The position numbers and the translations under genes were made by a program. From contig NW_023998416.1 in NCBI RefSeq assembly GCF_014805625.2, positions 16,326,401 through 16,390,400 of the forward strand: 64,000 nt of DNA. Reading direction: 5' to 3'. Of the stretch, positions 11,917 through 22,245 are shown in pieces (the first letter of the stretch is position 1; each line of letters starts with the position of its first letter). The stretch comes from Glossina fuscipes (taxonomy: Eukaryota; Arthropoda; Insecta; Diptera; Glossinidae). A model generated the notes under the pieces. The model was not told the DNA's origin, made no database searches, and saw only the letters and a list, made by a program, of their open reading frames with translations.

Positions 11917-13631
11917 TAAGAGCCATCTGGAAAGTTATTCCTGACTACCTCTTTAAGATGTACAGTCAATGCCTAGCGGATGGCTATATTCCAGCCCAGT
12001 GGAAATTGGCCAGGGTTGTACCGCTCCTGAAGTCGCCTGATAAAGTTAAGAGTGATCCTAGCTCTTATCAGGGCATCAGTCTCCTCCCAGTGCTTGATAA
12101 AGTGCTGGAGAGGTTGACGGTAGAAAGGCTTCTGGAGATTCCTGGTCTGAGTCTGTCTGACAAACAGTTTGGGTTCCGAAAGGGACTCTCTACCGAGGAT
12201 GCTTGGCTGCATGTGCATAAATGCGTTGATGCTAGTGAAGCAAAGCATGTGTTAGGGATATTTGTAGATTTCAAGGGTGCGTTTTATTATCTGAGATGGG
12301 ATAAAGTTCTTGACAGACTGAGAGAGGTAAATTGCCCAGAAATCAACCTCTGGACAAATTATTTCTCTCAAAGACACGCATTTGCTGTTGGTGCCATCGA
12401 TATGGTACATAGAGACGTAGTAAGAGGTTGCCCGCAGGGATCGATCTGTGGTCCATACATTTGGAACATCATGATGGATTCTCTATTAAGACGGCTAGAT
12501 GGCATATGCAAGTTTTCTGCATATGTCGACGACCTGCTCATCCTAGTCGAAGGCCAATCGCGAGCTGTTATTCAGCAGCTCGAAGAGCGTATAATACACA
12601 TGGTTACAGAGTGGGGGCAAGGTGTTGGTGTCAGTGTGTCACTGGAGAAAACCGTGATGATGCTATTGAAAGGTAGCCTCTCACACGGTCGACCGCCAAT
12701 GATTAGAATGAATGGGGCTAGCCTTAGGTACAAGACTGTGATCAAGTATCTGGGTATTAGCATAGGTGAAAGGATGAGTTTTCTCCCTCACTTCGCAAGA
12801 ATGAAGGAAAAACTTTTGAATGTGGTAGAACATGTCCGCCGTGTCCTACGGAGTGAATGGGGGTTAACCAGACGTGCCGTTCGGGCCCCATATGGTGGAC
12901 TATTCGTGGCCTGTGAGACTTATGGGTCACCAATATGGCAACGAGCGATCACGACTGTTGTTGGCCAAAATAAAATTTTGAGCTGACAGCGAGTTATATT
13001 GTTAGCTTGTCTGCTCGTGTGTCAAACAGTTTCAACGGACGCGTTACAGGTATTGTTGGGTGCACCCCCTTTAGACCTGGAAGCAAAGCGAATTTGCACT
13101 GCCTTTAGGATGAAGAGGGGACTGCCGCTACTGGCAACTGACGAGTTAAGTAATGATGAAGTGGAGAGGTTAAATTTCTAGGAGCGTATCACGCTTTTAA
13201 AGGAACGTGTCCATGCCTTATGGCAATACCGTTGGGAAAACTGTTCCAAAGCCAGAGCGACTTTTGAATTTATCCGCAATGTCTCGTACGTAGAAAAACA
13301 CTCAGATTTTAGCTATAGGCTTCATCTGGGGTTTCTGCTTACGGGCCACGGATCCCTTAATGCATATATGCATAAGAGAGTTCTGTCGGGAACTGGGGCT
13401 TGCTTAAGTGGCATATCTGAAGATTGTTTGCACGTTTGGTATGTTTGCTTTAAGTACTCGGATTTTAGAGACTTGGAAGCAATGGGTATACGACGGACGA
13501 ATGGGAACTTTGACCTCAGTCTGGCCCTCTCTACTTCTGAGACGGTGGCAGCTTTGGGCGCGTATGCTGTGCTTATGTGGGCGTTCATCAGACGCAGCGC
13601 CGAGAAACTTGATCTGGACAACTCTGTCTGA
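11913..13631 (+). pseudogene. LINE ORF2 reverse transcriptase and C-terminal domain, two in-frame stops
   Basis: A single frame begins IRAIWKVIPDYLFKMYSQC, already inside RT. It contains PLLKSPDKVKSDPSSYQGI, FGFRKGLSTEDA, FVDFKGAF (catalytic Asp), GCPQGSICGPYIWN, the YVDD box at 12522-12533, and KYLGISIGE. It is interrupted by TGA 12984-12986 and TAG 13179-13181, then continues through RLHLGFLLTGHGSLNAY and a Cys/His segment to TGA 13629-13631. The two stops and the missing EN-RT linker make it dead. The function in intact elements is target-primed reverse transcription. Confidence 0.9.
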
Positions 13632-14138
13632 ACCTCTTCCGTGCTCTTCTTGTACGGCGACTATGACTGAACAACAGGGGGCTAGGAGTTGCATGGAGTT
13701 CTTAAGTCTTACCAGAGGCTTCCTCTTTCTAGTTGATGTGGGGAAATCCGTTTCCACCTTTCCGACTTTGTCCACAAAAATTTTTCCTAAGAGGGTGAGA
13801 TAGGCCTCGCTCCGCCTAGTGAGAATACTATGCCCATGCGTATGCTACAGACTGGTTTTCTTCAAATGACTATCTCATGCCGAGTGCGGGTCTTATGGGA
13901 CCTAGAAAGTCCGACCGGAGACTTTTATAAATTATTTCTCATTTTTTTTCCCCAATTACTATATCACGGGCGTCAGGAGCCCCCAAAACACTTCTTCTAA
14001 CTTTGGCCTGACAACGGGAACGGTCCATAGCGGGAATTTCGTGGTGGCTGTGGTCGGCCCACAAATCGCGGGAAGAACTTTTGCTCGGTGTGGAGTTGCA
14101 TCGCAACCGGATGCCTTACCCACAGAAAGGCAGAGGTT

Positions 14139-14360
14139 TTAGATAGTGCCTCGCCTTCACCAAAGGGGAGATGCGACCGTAACGTATCTCGTCTGGTACT
14201 CGAGGACTTAATATTCCTCATGGCAATGTGCGCGCCGACTTCGGCACCGTATGTTGCGAGGATTATTAACCTCGGGGAGTCCGAGTGTTTCACACTCCGT
14301 GTGCCATCGGGCACCGTGGGTAGTGCGCCCACGTTAAACCCTCAGAGACTTCTCACAAGT
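14139..14360 (+). repeat. GC-rich dispersed repeat, copy 1
   Basis: Matches the reverse complement of 35440-35680 at high identity (shared CACCAAAGGGGAGATGC, GTATGTTGCGAGGATTATTA, CATCGGGCACCGTGGG). One frame on each strand is open in both copies. It follows LINE C-terminal sequence here and LINE linker sequence at 35.7 kb, so it may be LINE-associated. Confidence 0.8.
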
Positions 14361-14586
14361 AAACAGCTGAATTCAGATTGCCGAAGAGACCCGGTGCGCA
14401 ACGCCTTCGGGGTAGCCTATCAAATTTTCCACGCATACATGCGGGCACATATGCTAAAAAAAAATATTGGAAAGAGGACCCGGCCGCATTGATTTAATTA
14501 TTATAGTTATTTCCCTTAACAGGAGAAAGGACTTGTACGTATATATTCTTTTGCTAGAAACGGCAAGCGCACATGTTTCATTAAAT

Positions 14587-14596
14587 NNNNNNNNNN
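14587..14596. other. Assembly gap (10 N)
   Basis: A run of ten N. The true distance and even the adjacency between the LINE region on the left and the kelch fragment on the right are unproven. Confidence 0.99.
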
Positions 14597-14598
14597 CT

Positions 14599-15186
14599 TC
14601 TGAAATTAAAACGGTGCGTACAATACCTCGCAAACCTGTCGAAATGCCAAAGATACTATTAGTAATAGGAGGTCAGCTGTCAAAAGCAATCTGTTCGGTT
14701 GAGTGCTATGATTTGCGGGAAGAAAAGTGGTATCTGGCTGCCGTCATGCCCAATAGAAGATGCAGAGCCGGCTTAGCGGTATTAGGTGAAAAGGTGTATG
14801 CTGTAGGTGGTTTTAATGGATCATCACGTATGCGGACTGTGGACGTTTACGATCCCGCGACAGATCAATGGACTACCAGCAACAATACGTTGGATAGACG
14901 ATCTACCTTAGGTGTTGCGGTACTTAATGGTTGCATTTATGCTGTGGGCGGTTTTGATGGTACTATAGGCCTTAGCTCGGCTGAAATGTTTGATCCGAAA
15001 AATGAATGTATAATAGACAAACCTATGGGAACGGAAGAGCAAGGTGCGTTAGCACGGCAAGCGGCTGCCAATATAATGGATATTGTAGATGATGAACATA
15101 GTCAAGCTGAAGGTACAATAGAGAGAGCTTTTGGTTTGGTTCGGAACAGTGAACAACATCAACCGTCGCAAGGCGAATATTACTAA
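14599..15186 (+). pseudogene. kel: kelch-related fragment with internal deletion, 5' end missing at assembly gap
   Basis: The open frame starts right after ten Ns and reads into PRKPVEMPKILLVIGGQ, the junction of the BACK and kelch-repeat regions in the Drosophila kelch / KLHL2-3 family. Two kelch blades are clear: RCRAGLAVLGEKVYAVGG with VDVYDPATDQW, and RRSTLGVAVLNGCIYAVGG with SSAEMFDPK. The frame then jumps directly to CIIDKPMGTEEQGALARQ, which in kelch lies after the last blade. About four of six blades are therefore absent without a frameshift. The normal protein is a BTB-kelch actin-bundling / Cullin-3 adaptor protein; this copy has no BTB domain and an incomplete propeller. After the TAA, a Gln-rich reading (QQEQQQQL) continues in frame to a second stop, like decayed coding sequence. 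It is probably a retrocopy or deleted paralogue. The missing 5' part could lie in the gap. Confidence 0.8.
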
Positions 15187-15754
15187 CAGCAAGAGCAACA
15201 GCAGCAACTGTAACCAACAGCAATAAATGAATCATCCACAAGATGAAAATAACTACCAAACCATTGAACAATTCCTGCAGCAGTCAACGTGGCCGCTTCA
15301 GTAAATGCTTTGAATCGAATCGAACGGCGACGTCAAAAAGAAGAAAAGCACACTGGGCTGATGTCGACGTGTGGTAACGTAAAAAAGAGAACAATACCAT
15401 CACGTGGACCTACTGCAGCCGACCGAAGTAGGAATATTTTCATTTTATGAATCTACATGCTTGAAAGTAAACTCACGAATCCGTATTGGAGGTGAAGCTT
15501 TATTCTCCCATGAAACACATACACTTGAAGCTCTACTTTTGCATGGCGATCTTACCAGATCCAGATCCATACCTTTACAAGATGATTCTGTTTCAGTTGC
15601 TTTCAACGTTTCTTCTAATCTGCCCGCATTCTGAAAAAACTTTAGATCAAACCAGACAACCAGGCACCCAAAAGAAAGGCACCCAAAGACGAACTATGAA
15701 AGTATTCCCCGGCATGCAACAACAGCGTAAAGAACTTCAAATGATATTTTGTCG

Positions 15755-15905
15755 TCACAGATGCAAAGAAGCTCGTAACGCATACAGCATGGGTGAAACG
15801 CCGAAGGTTTAAGGATATGTTTTACAGATGACGAAAAACAATTCTCTTACGATGGTGCAAATCGAAGTACTAGGTTTGAATCGTTTATCGTCGCTATGGT
15901 TATTA
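15755..15905 (+). repeat. Dispersed repeat pair, copy 1
   Basis: Shares GCTCGTAACGCATACAGCAT, AACGCCGAAGG and TTGAATCGTTTATCGT, in order and spacing, with 22110-22245. Confidence 0.7.
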
Positions 15906-16279
15906 ATTTTAATAGAAAGATCTGTAGCTACTGTTCATTTTCATAAAAAGACATGCGTTCATTGTTTATTTTCATGTAAAAATACCTTTCGTTTATTTTC
16001 ATTCATTTCACATTAACATCATAAATTTCACATCTGCGCTCTCTATATTGAACATGTGAAGCGGAAAATATGGTAACGACTTTTAGCGAAGAATTTACCA
16101 AATCGATATTTACATAAATTTAAATTTATTTTAGAAGTGGACATAGAAGTTGCAGGAAGTGAACGATTTGCGAAAATGAATTAAATAAAAGAAATTAAAA
16201 AAATTTATATTTTTCAGAAATAGAATATTTTTCTCAGACAAATTCGATTTATCGCACAGTTCATGGCGCGTACCTATGC

Positions 16280-17080
16280 GAATGAATTGGGGTTTAGCGG
16301 GCCTCGGAGACGATTAAAAAACAACTCGACCGTGAAAGAAAAATAGACGAAAGTATGCGTTTAGTGATGGAGGGCTTCTTTGGGTTTGAGGAAGGGGGCG
16401 TGTTAAATAGGAATTTACCATCCATAGATGATGTGTTAGCAAGTCTGACAACTACTGTAGGACTGACGGGACTGGTACGCCGAGAAGTGACATCATGCAA
16501 ACAAACATGCTGAGATGACAAGTTTATATAGGAGGAGAGTATGATGATGTATGCCGGAAACAAAGAAATGGTCGCAAGTTTTGTTAACGGCATATGCAGC
16601 AGAAAGCGGACAGACGACGCCACATATCGCGTGTGATTAATATATGATTATCCACGTTTATTAGGTGCTTTGTGGGACCGGAGAGGCTGCATGTTGTTAT
16701 ATAGCGTATCATGGGGGCTTGTCGTTGCAGTTAAGATGCTGAACGATATACGAGGCGCTATCCTTCAAGCGGCAATACACAACAAGGAGATAGCAAACGA
16801 CGGTGCGAAAGCGCAAAGGACGTGTGACTTAATTGTGATGCTGACGAAGTTCGCGAACGTCTTTCACCGAAGCTCCACCAACAGCGGCATATGGATGGTG
16901 CTCAACTGCGAAAACACTATTCGTGATTACTTAATTTGCAAGAAAATTAAACTTAAAGAAATGAAAACGACCCAGGAAATACAGATATCTTGTAGGGCGC
17001 CTGGCAAACTGGCAAGCTTATCCACAGCACAAGCAAGCCTAACACCTATTTGCAGCCTCAAAACATTTAGCATTATTTAA
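16280..17080 (+). other. Unidentified, coding-like, broken region
   Basis: About 16301-16515 is open in one frame (TIKKQLDRERKIDESMRLVM, then GFFGFEEGGVLNRNLPSIDD) and ends in TGA. 16670-17080 is open in another (AVKMLNDIRGAILQAAIHN). Base composition is less AT-rich than the flanks. The family is not recognised; it is probably a decayed mobile-element ORF. Confidence 0.3.
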
Positions 17081-17252
17081 CCCTAAAATAGTATGAAAGT
17101 TATAAATACATTTTTTTTTCCACAAATTTTTGAACTTTTTCTCTTTTCTCGAGTTTTAATTTTTTAAGTAAATTATTATTAGTTTTCTTTTGATTTGGTT
17201 TTTTGCAATTTTCTTTTGCTTTTTGACAATTTTCTATGTACACCTTTCAAGT

Positions 17253-17567
17253 ATGGAGGTTATTATTTTTATAGGCCGTCAGCTTATTGTTGACATTGGA
17301 ACTAATGAATTGAAGTCATTAGACTATTATTTTACAGAAAATCCCGTTTATTCGTTTGAATCGAAAAAAGCGCTAACGTTGTCCAAAACAGATCCCAAAC
17401 CAACAAATAGCAAATTTATAAATAAAAAATGTACACAACAAATGCAATTAAAAGATACAGACAAATACACAGATCAAGTACTACGACTTATTGCCAGCCA
17501 TGCCATAAACGAGTGCATTCGTAAAAAATGCAATGAATGCCTAGAGTCCACGACAACGGTCGCATGA
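17253..17567 (+). other. Unidentified ORF, 104 codons
   Basis: From ATG 17253 (MEVIIFIGRQLIVDIGTNEL) to TGA. The C-terminal part (VLRLIASHAINECIRKKCNE) has a CxxC-containing helix slightly like the end of THAP/P-type transposases, but this is too weak for an assignment. Confidence 0.25.
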
Positions 17568-17989
17568 CATGAACAAAATCTAAACGAGAAGCTCGCATTA
17601 GAAACAGTGATGCACACTTTCGCTTCTTGGGAGTGATTACGGTCAATTCGAGACACTCCAGACACGTTAGTCCATCTACCAGATTAGAAACAAATTAGCA
17701 ATGAAATATTATTATATACATATATATATTAGTAACGCTTTCATTGCAGTAGCGTGAGAATGTATGCATAGTAAGAGACGTAGTATTACCATTACGGCCA
17801 GAAAAATACAAGCACGGACTAACGGACATGTGATAGACGTGAACAAGAAACAGATGCCGATTTGTTGTCTCACAAATTAACGGATGGACATGAAATATAA
17901 CAACATTAGTATAAGATCATATTCATACCATGGCTATAGTGCAGGTCAGATGAGCTGGTCAATGTCAATTGAACAGATATTAACATAAA

Positions 17990-18500
17990 CCGGTACCCCT
18001 TCACAACTGAAGAAAAAACACAATTAGTAGAATAAACCATTTCGTCAGCTGGTTGCAAAAATACAAACGCCACTTATAAATGACGTTCCAACAACATTAG
18101 ATGAACTAAAAAACAAACTAGCGAGTAAATATAAACCACTAAATCAACTACTAAATTAAATCAATTACACTCTGTAGTAAGACAAACTACGCAAAGGGAC
18201 ATCATAACAGGCTATAAAGAGAAAATTTTGAACCAATTTGCATAATCTGCATAATCTGTACAAAATACAGTTCTTCATTAATCATATCCAAAAACGGTCT
18301 GAAAAATTAACATTAAACCCGATTGCTATCAAAGAGCCTTTTAGAGCCTATTAATTAAAACTTTGTCAGTTGCCAGACGAAGTTCACCGGGGTGCTACAT
18401 CAAATCCGATAGGCTAAAGCCAATCACAGAAATGATACAAAGCAGTTTAGCCTATGTAATCAGAACATTAGTATTATCGAATAAGTAAATGAATTGTATT
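17990..18500 (+). pseudogene. Gag-like LTR retroelement relic, heavily decayed
   Basis: Short readable pieces LVAKIQTPLINDVPTTLDEL and KLASKYKPLNQ, then LNPIAIKEPFRAY, LCQLPDEVHRG and ITEMIQSSLAY follow the order of a retroelement gag region. Stops and frame changes separate them. Confidence 0.3.
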
Positions 18501-19865
18501 GTTAAATGTAACGATACATAAAGATAAAGGATATACGAACATATTAAGATAGAAAAGGACATGCCGATACTCACCGGTAATTAAATCATTTATTCAACAA
18601 CTTTGATCACGGAGAAGCCGGTAAACTAATGGAAAAAGCAAAGCGTATTAACAAGAGCAATGAATTCAACTTATTATGTGGCAAATAATTCAGTCTCTCC
18701 ATCCTCATTCTCGTTAAAATGTGAAAAGAAAGTCTGAGGACAAACGATATGCTACTTTAGGTTGATAGACTCCATATATATTATAACATTGTTTTGGAAA
18801 CATTAAAACATAGATGAAAAAAGAACACGAAATTAAAGCAATAGGTAAACACTTACGTTTCTTTCTGTATATCGAAGCTAACTATGAATATTGAAACAAC
18901 AAAGTGATTACGTGTTTGTTACTCACTCATTTAGATTGGAATTTTACATATAATTGAATTGATATGTAGTGACCAGAAATCTTCTCCTTATCGACCTGAA
19001 TATATTAAAATAGAATCTATTTCTGCAGACCGTTGCTGAACACGTATTTAATTAAAGAGACATTAATTTGCAATAAATATTTTAGGTGATGAGTTCCAAG
19101 GGTCCAGTGACCTGATGAGCATCATAACGAAAAACAAAAATTGAACTTTGCCAGCCACAGCGGCACAGAGTGTCTTACCAGTAATAATATGTAGAACGTG
19201 TATGTGTTGTTATAAAACTTGCCTGATCAAAAACAAAAAAAAAAAAAAAGGTACTCGCCTAATGTCGCTCGTTATAAGTAAGCAACACCAAGGCCGTACA
19301 TTTGAAAACCCATTAGAACTAATGTAAATGGTTATTATAATTTTATACTAATGAATTCAAATTTTAAAATAAAAGAAACAATCGAGATGATACAACATAT
19401 CTGACAACTACTACTACTTTGTAACGGCCGCGAACAAACCTCGGGTAGGGTGTCTGTCGGTCTGTATCAACCGCAAGTATCGGAATAACGGCATGCCGTT
19501 AGACAAAATCATGCGATTTTGTGATACTGTTTATAAATCACATGATCTTGCGGGATATGAGTGTTTTATTCTCTTCTTTTTCCCTTTTAAATAATAAAAA
19601 AAAAATATTTATATACATATTGAATTCTACGATTGTAAAACTATATAAAAATAAAGGAAAAAAACAAGGATCAATGTGTTTGCCTCAATCAAGATGTGTT
19701 AAGAGGAAGAAGAATAATTTTCCAGTAGCTTATGAATTACGTGCACCCACATGCACCTACATCCCAGCTGTGTTGTGATTGTGCCGACGACGTGAGACGA
19801 ACTTCCTACTTCCTTGCCGTGGACAGGAGCCGCCGAAGGAGACAGCCACGACATCGCGAGAGGAT

Positions 19866-20125
19866 TGTATTGTAAGTTACTTTAGTTATTTATTCCCCTG
19901 TTGTTTTGTGTCCCCGATGAGTAGTTAAGCGCTACAGCTGCCACCGCTGTAGCTGAAAGGAGAAAGGGGGTGTGCATATGTAGGGCCGACGCCAGACGAC
20001 GACCGACTGACTTACAGTGGACAGACAGACGGCAGACAACCGACGGGACTTTAATTTTATTTTTATTTCTTTGTCAGAAAAAGACAAATACTCAGCCGGC
20101 AATGAAAGTAAAGAGTCTCATGAAA
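19866..20125 (+). mobile_element. LTR family copy B
   Basis: Starts TGTATTGTAAGTTAC and shares the GCTGCCACCGCTGTAGCTGA, TGTAGGGCCGACGCCAGACG and GACCGACTGACT blocks with copies A and C. The 3' end is diverged near CTCATGA and no PBS is recognisable. A small spliced ORF follows at 20220. Confidence 0.65.
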
Positions 20126-20219
20126 ACTTCTTTTTGAACAAATGCAACGTTGCGAACCAACAACAAATTTAAAAGGAATTTCTTTTTAATTTGTTTTCGC
20201 GCCTGTAAACAAAAGCAAA

Positions 20220-20406
20220 ATGAGTCTACCAATAGGTACATTTTAATTTATATTAAAAATTACTATTAATATTATTTTTCTTTTCAGAAGAATTAATGAG
20301 AAAAACGGCAATGAGCCTCGACGAAATCATCAAAGAGGAGAAAGAGAAAAGGAAAACAAAATCGCCACTAAAATGCGTTCGGTGCGGTTCTACCATAATA
20401 TGCTAA
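20220..20406 (+). CDS. Small spliced ORF with UAP56-binding-motif-like peptide and Cys cluster
   Basis: ATG at 20220-20222; exon 1 20220-20235; a 52-nt intron 20236-20287 (ATAG/GTACAT to TTTTCAG/); exon 2 frame 20288-20406 ending TAA. The product is 44 residues. Residues 14-21 read MSLDEIIK, nearly identical to the UAP56-binding motif of ALYREF/UIF-type mRNA export adaptors (MSLDDIIK), followed by a Lys/Glu-rich stretch and KCVRCG...C. Just past the TAA the frame continues with I-C, so a CxxC...CxxC finger seems interrupted by the stop. A perfect donor GTAAGT at 20445 and acceptor TTTTTTTTAG at 20514 would add a third exon, followed by AATAAA at 20642. It lies about 95 nt behind an LTR copy. 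No gene is recognised; expression is unknown. Confidence 0.45.
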
Positions 20407-20641
20407 ATTTGTGCAGATAAGACAAGGCAAACACTAATCGAAAAGTAAGTAACGAATTTGTTTTATTTAAAATCTGAATCTTTTTTTATTTTTAAAACAT
20501 ATATTTTTTTTTAGGAACCCCATAAGAATAACAATCTGGAACTATTAACTGAAGTCACAACGAAAATCAGCTCATACAATTATAAAAAAAGTTCCTCAAA
20601 TTGTAAACTAACACAATGTTATAAAAAAGTGTAAAACTGTA

Positions 20642-20647
20642 AATAAA
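20642..20647 (+). terminator. Candidate poly(A) signal of the small ORF unit
   Basis: AATAAA, 128 nt into the putative third exon that starts at 20515. Confidence 0.35.
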
Positions 20648-21265
20648 AATTTCTTCAGTGAATATGAATAACTATGAAACTAACACTTGGCTTACTTCCG
20701 TAAAACATTTAAACAAACAGACCCTACAACGAAACGCTTCCAGTAAAAGGAAGGAAAATGTACTGCTCTAGACGTCTTCATTATTGTTCCATACTATCGG
20801 GTAAAAATGTTTGTTTCTTTACTTGTTTCGTTATTAACATATCGTTGGTGTTGGTCTCGACAAAATTATTCTAATAACGACTTGGTTGATGTATAATTAC
20901 CAAGCGTTCTTGAAAACTGAAAAAATAAAATTTTGTTTTTCAATAGTCTCCGTACATAAAGGAAAATCGTTTCTATGCTAAGAGTTAAGAATATATTGAA
21001 AAGGAATCGCATCAAATTCCCGAAAAAACAAAAAGAAAATAACAACCAAATAAAAGAAATTTTGTATAAATCGACGAAAAAAAAGCTTAAAGGATAAAGA
21101 AATTTTGTATAAATCATCAAAGGAAAACCTACAAACAAGTGGCTGATCGCTCAGGTAAATTTAGGGTAATTGTACTTGAAAGAAATCTCACGAAATTCCA
21201 GAAAAAAAAATTGGTAGCGAGGTGAGCGAAGGAGTAGGCGTGCTTTGATATAGGGAACGAAAATA

Positions 21266-21508
21266 TTTTCCTATGAAGAGAATACTTTGAAGAAATGTGA
21301 AATATGATATATGAAGAACTCCTGAAAAAGGTTTTCCTAACAAAAGAATACTTTGAAGGAATGTGTGAAATGTAAAATGAAAAGGAGAAATTCCTGAAAT
21401 ACATTTTCCGAAGAGAAGAATACTTTGAGGAAGTGTAAAAATATAAAATGTAAAAGAAGAAATCCTGAAATATATTTCCCTAAAAAGGTATACTTTCAAG
21501 AAATTTCT
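21266..21508. repeat. Imperfect tandem repeat, 66-72 bp unit, 3.5 copies
   Basis: Units begin TTTTCC at 21266, 21332, 21404 and about 21474, each with GAATACTTTGA(A/G)GAA and CTGAAA. The minus strand happens to stay open across them, giving a repeated peptide LQSILLLGKxFSG. Confidence 0.85.
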
Positions 21509-22109
21509 TCTTTGTACAAAACCTGAAGCCGCTGAGCTACCCCAGCACCAGGTTTTGGGCAAAAATAGTCGTCATAAGCCCTCTAAAATCTCCATTAAAG
21601 TTGCTTGGCTATGTTACTTTCTTTTCTATGCGCACTTTAAAATTATATAACTGTTATTAAATGGTAAGAAATGCAAAATTTATAAAGAAAATAATTAAAT
21701 ATTTTTTAAGTCTTCTGTAATCTTATGTTGCTAGAAATATTCTTCGCATATTTATCAAATTGCAAATTACGCTTAAATGAATACTAAGAGCATTTGCTTG
21801 CTTGCAATTGACTGGAACAATAAGGGCTTTTACAAAAACTATATTATTTTCCACTTGTCATGATTTAGTTATTATATTCGATTGTTAATATTAGTAGCCG
21901 TTTATATAACATCACTTTGAGAATCGTCGCTTATACGTAGATAATTTGAAACTTACCATTCGTATTTATCGAAATCATTTGCATTCGTATGTCGAAATCG
22001 TTTGCCGACAAAAGCTTTGTGTTACGCTGATTCTAATGAGCGAAGTCAACTCTCCTATTTTGCACAAAACGTTTCTATCATTACAAATGTTCCAAAACGA
22101 GCAATTCCT

Positions 22110-22245
22110 TGTGGAGTTTTTCATCACATATACCAACAAGCACGTAACGCACACAGCATTAGGCAAAACGCCGAAGGCTCAAAGATACATTTTGTTTGTG
22201 CAAGTTTAAGTACTAGCGTTGAATCGTTTATCGTTATCACATTTG
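22110..22245 (+). repeat. Dispersed repeat pair, copy 2
   Basis: Carries GCACGTAACGCACACAGCAT, AACGCCGAAGG, then AGTACTAGCGTTGAATCG and TTTATCG. It is the direct-orientation partner of 15755-15905. Confidence 0.7.

Larger units (their letters stand above)
10242..13900 (+). mobile_element. R1-clade non-LTR retrotransposon (LINE), decayed and internally deleted
   Basis: The order is as in R1-type LINEs: an ORF1 gag-like protein with CCHC knuckles, an endonuclease piece, a reverse transcriptase, and the C-terminal domain with the FLLTGHGSLNAY block. ORF1 is frameshifted, the endonuclease lacks its N-terminal and C-terminal parts, and the RT frame has two stops. The 5' end is set by homology with the second copy near 31277. 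The 3' end is not defined and is placed in the GC-richer tail after the C-terminal domain. Confidence 0.85.

Noticed and set aside
21520..21555. tRNA-like A box (TAGCTCAGCGG on the minus strand)
   Set aside because: No B box at the right distance and no cloverleaf could be drawn, so no tRNA or SINE call.
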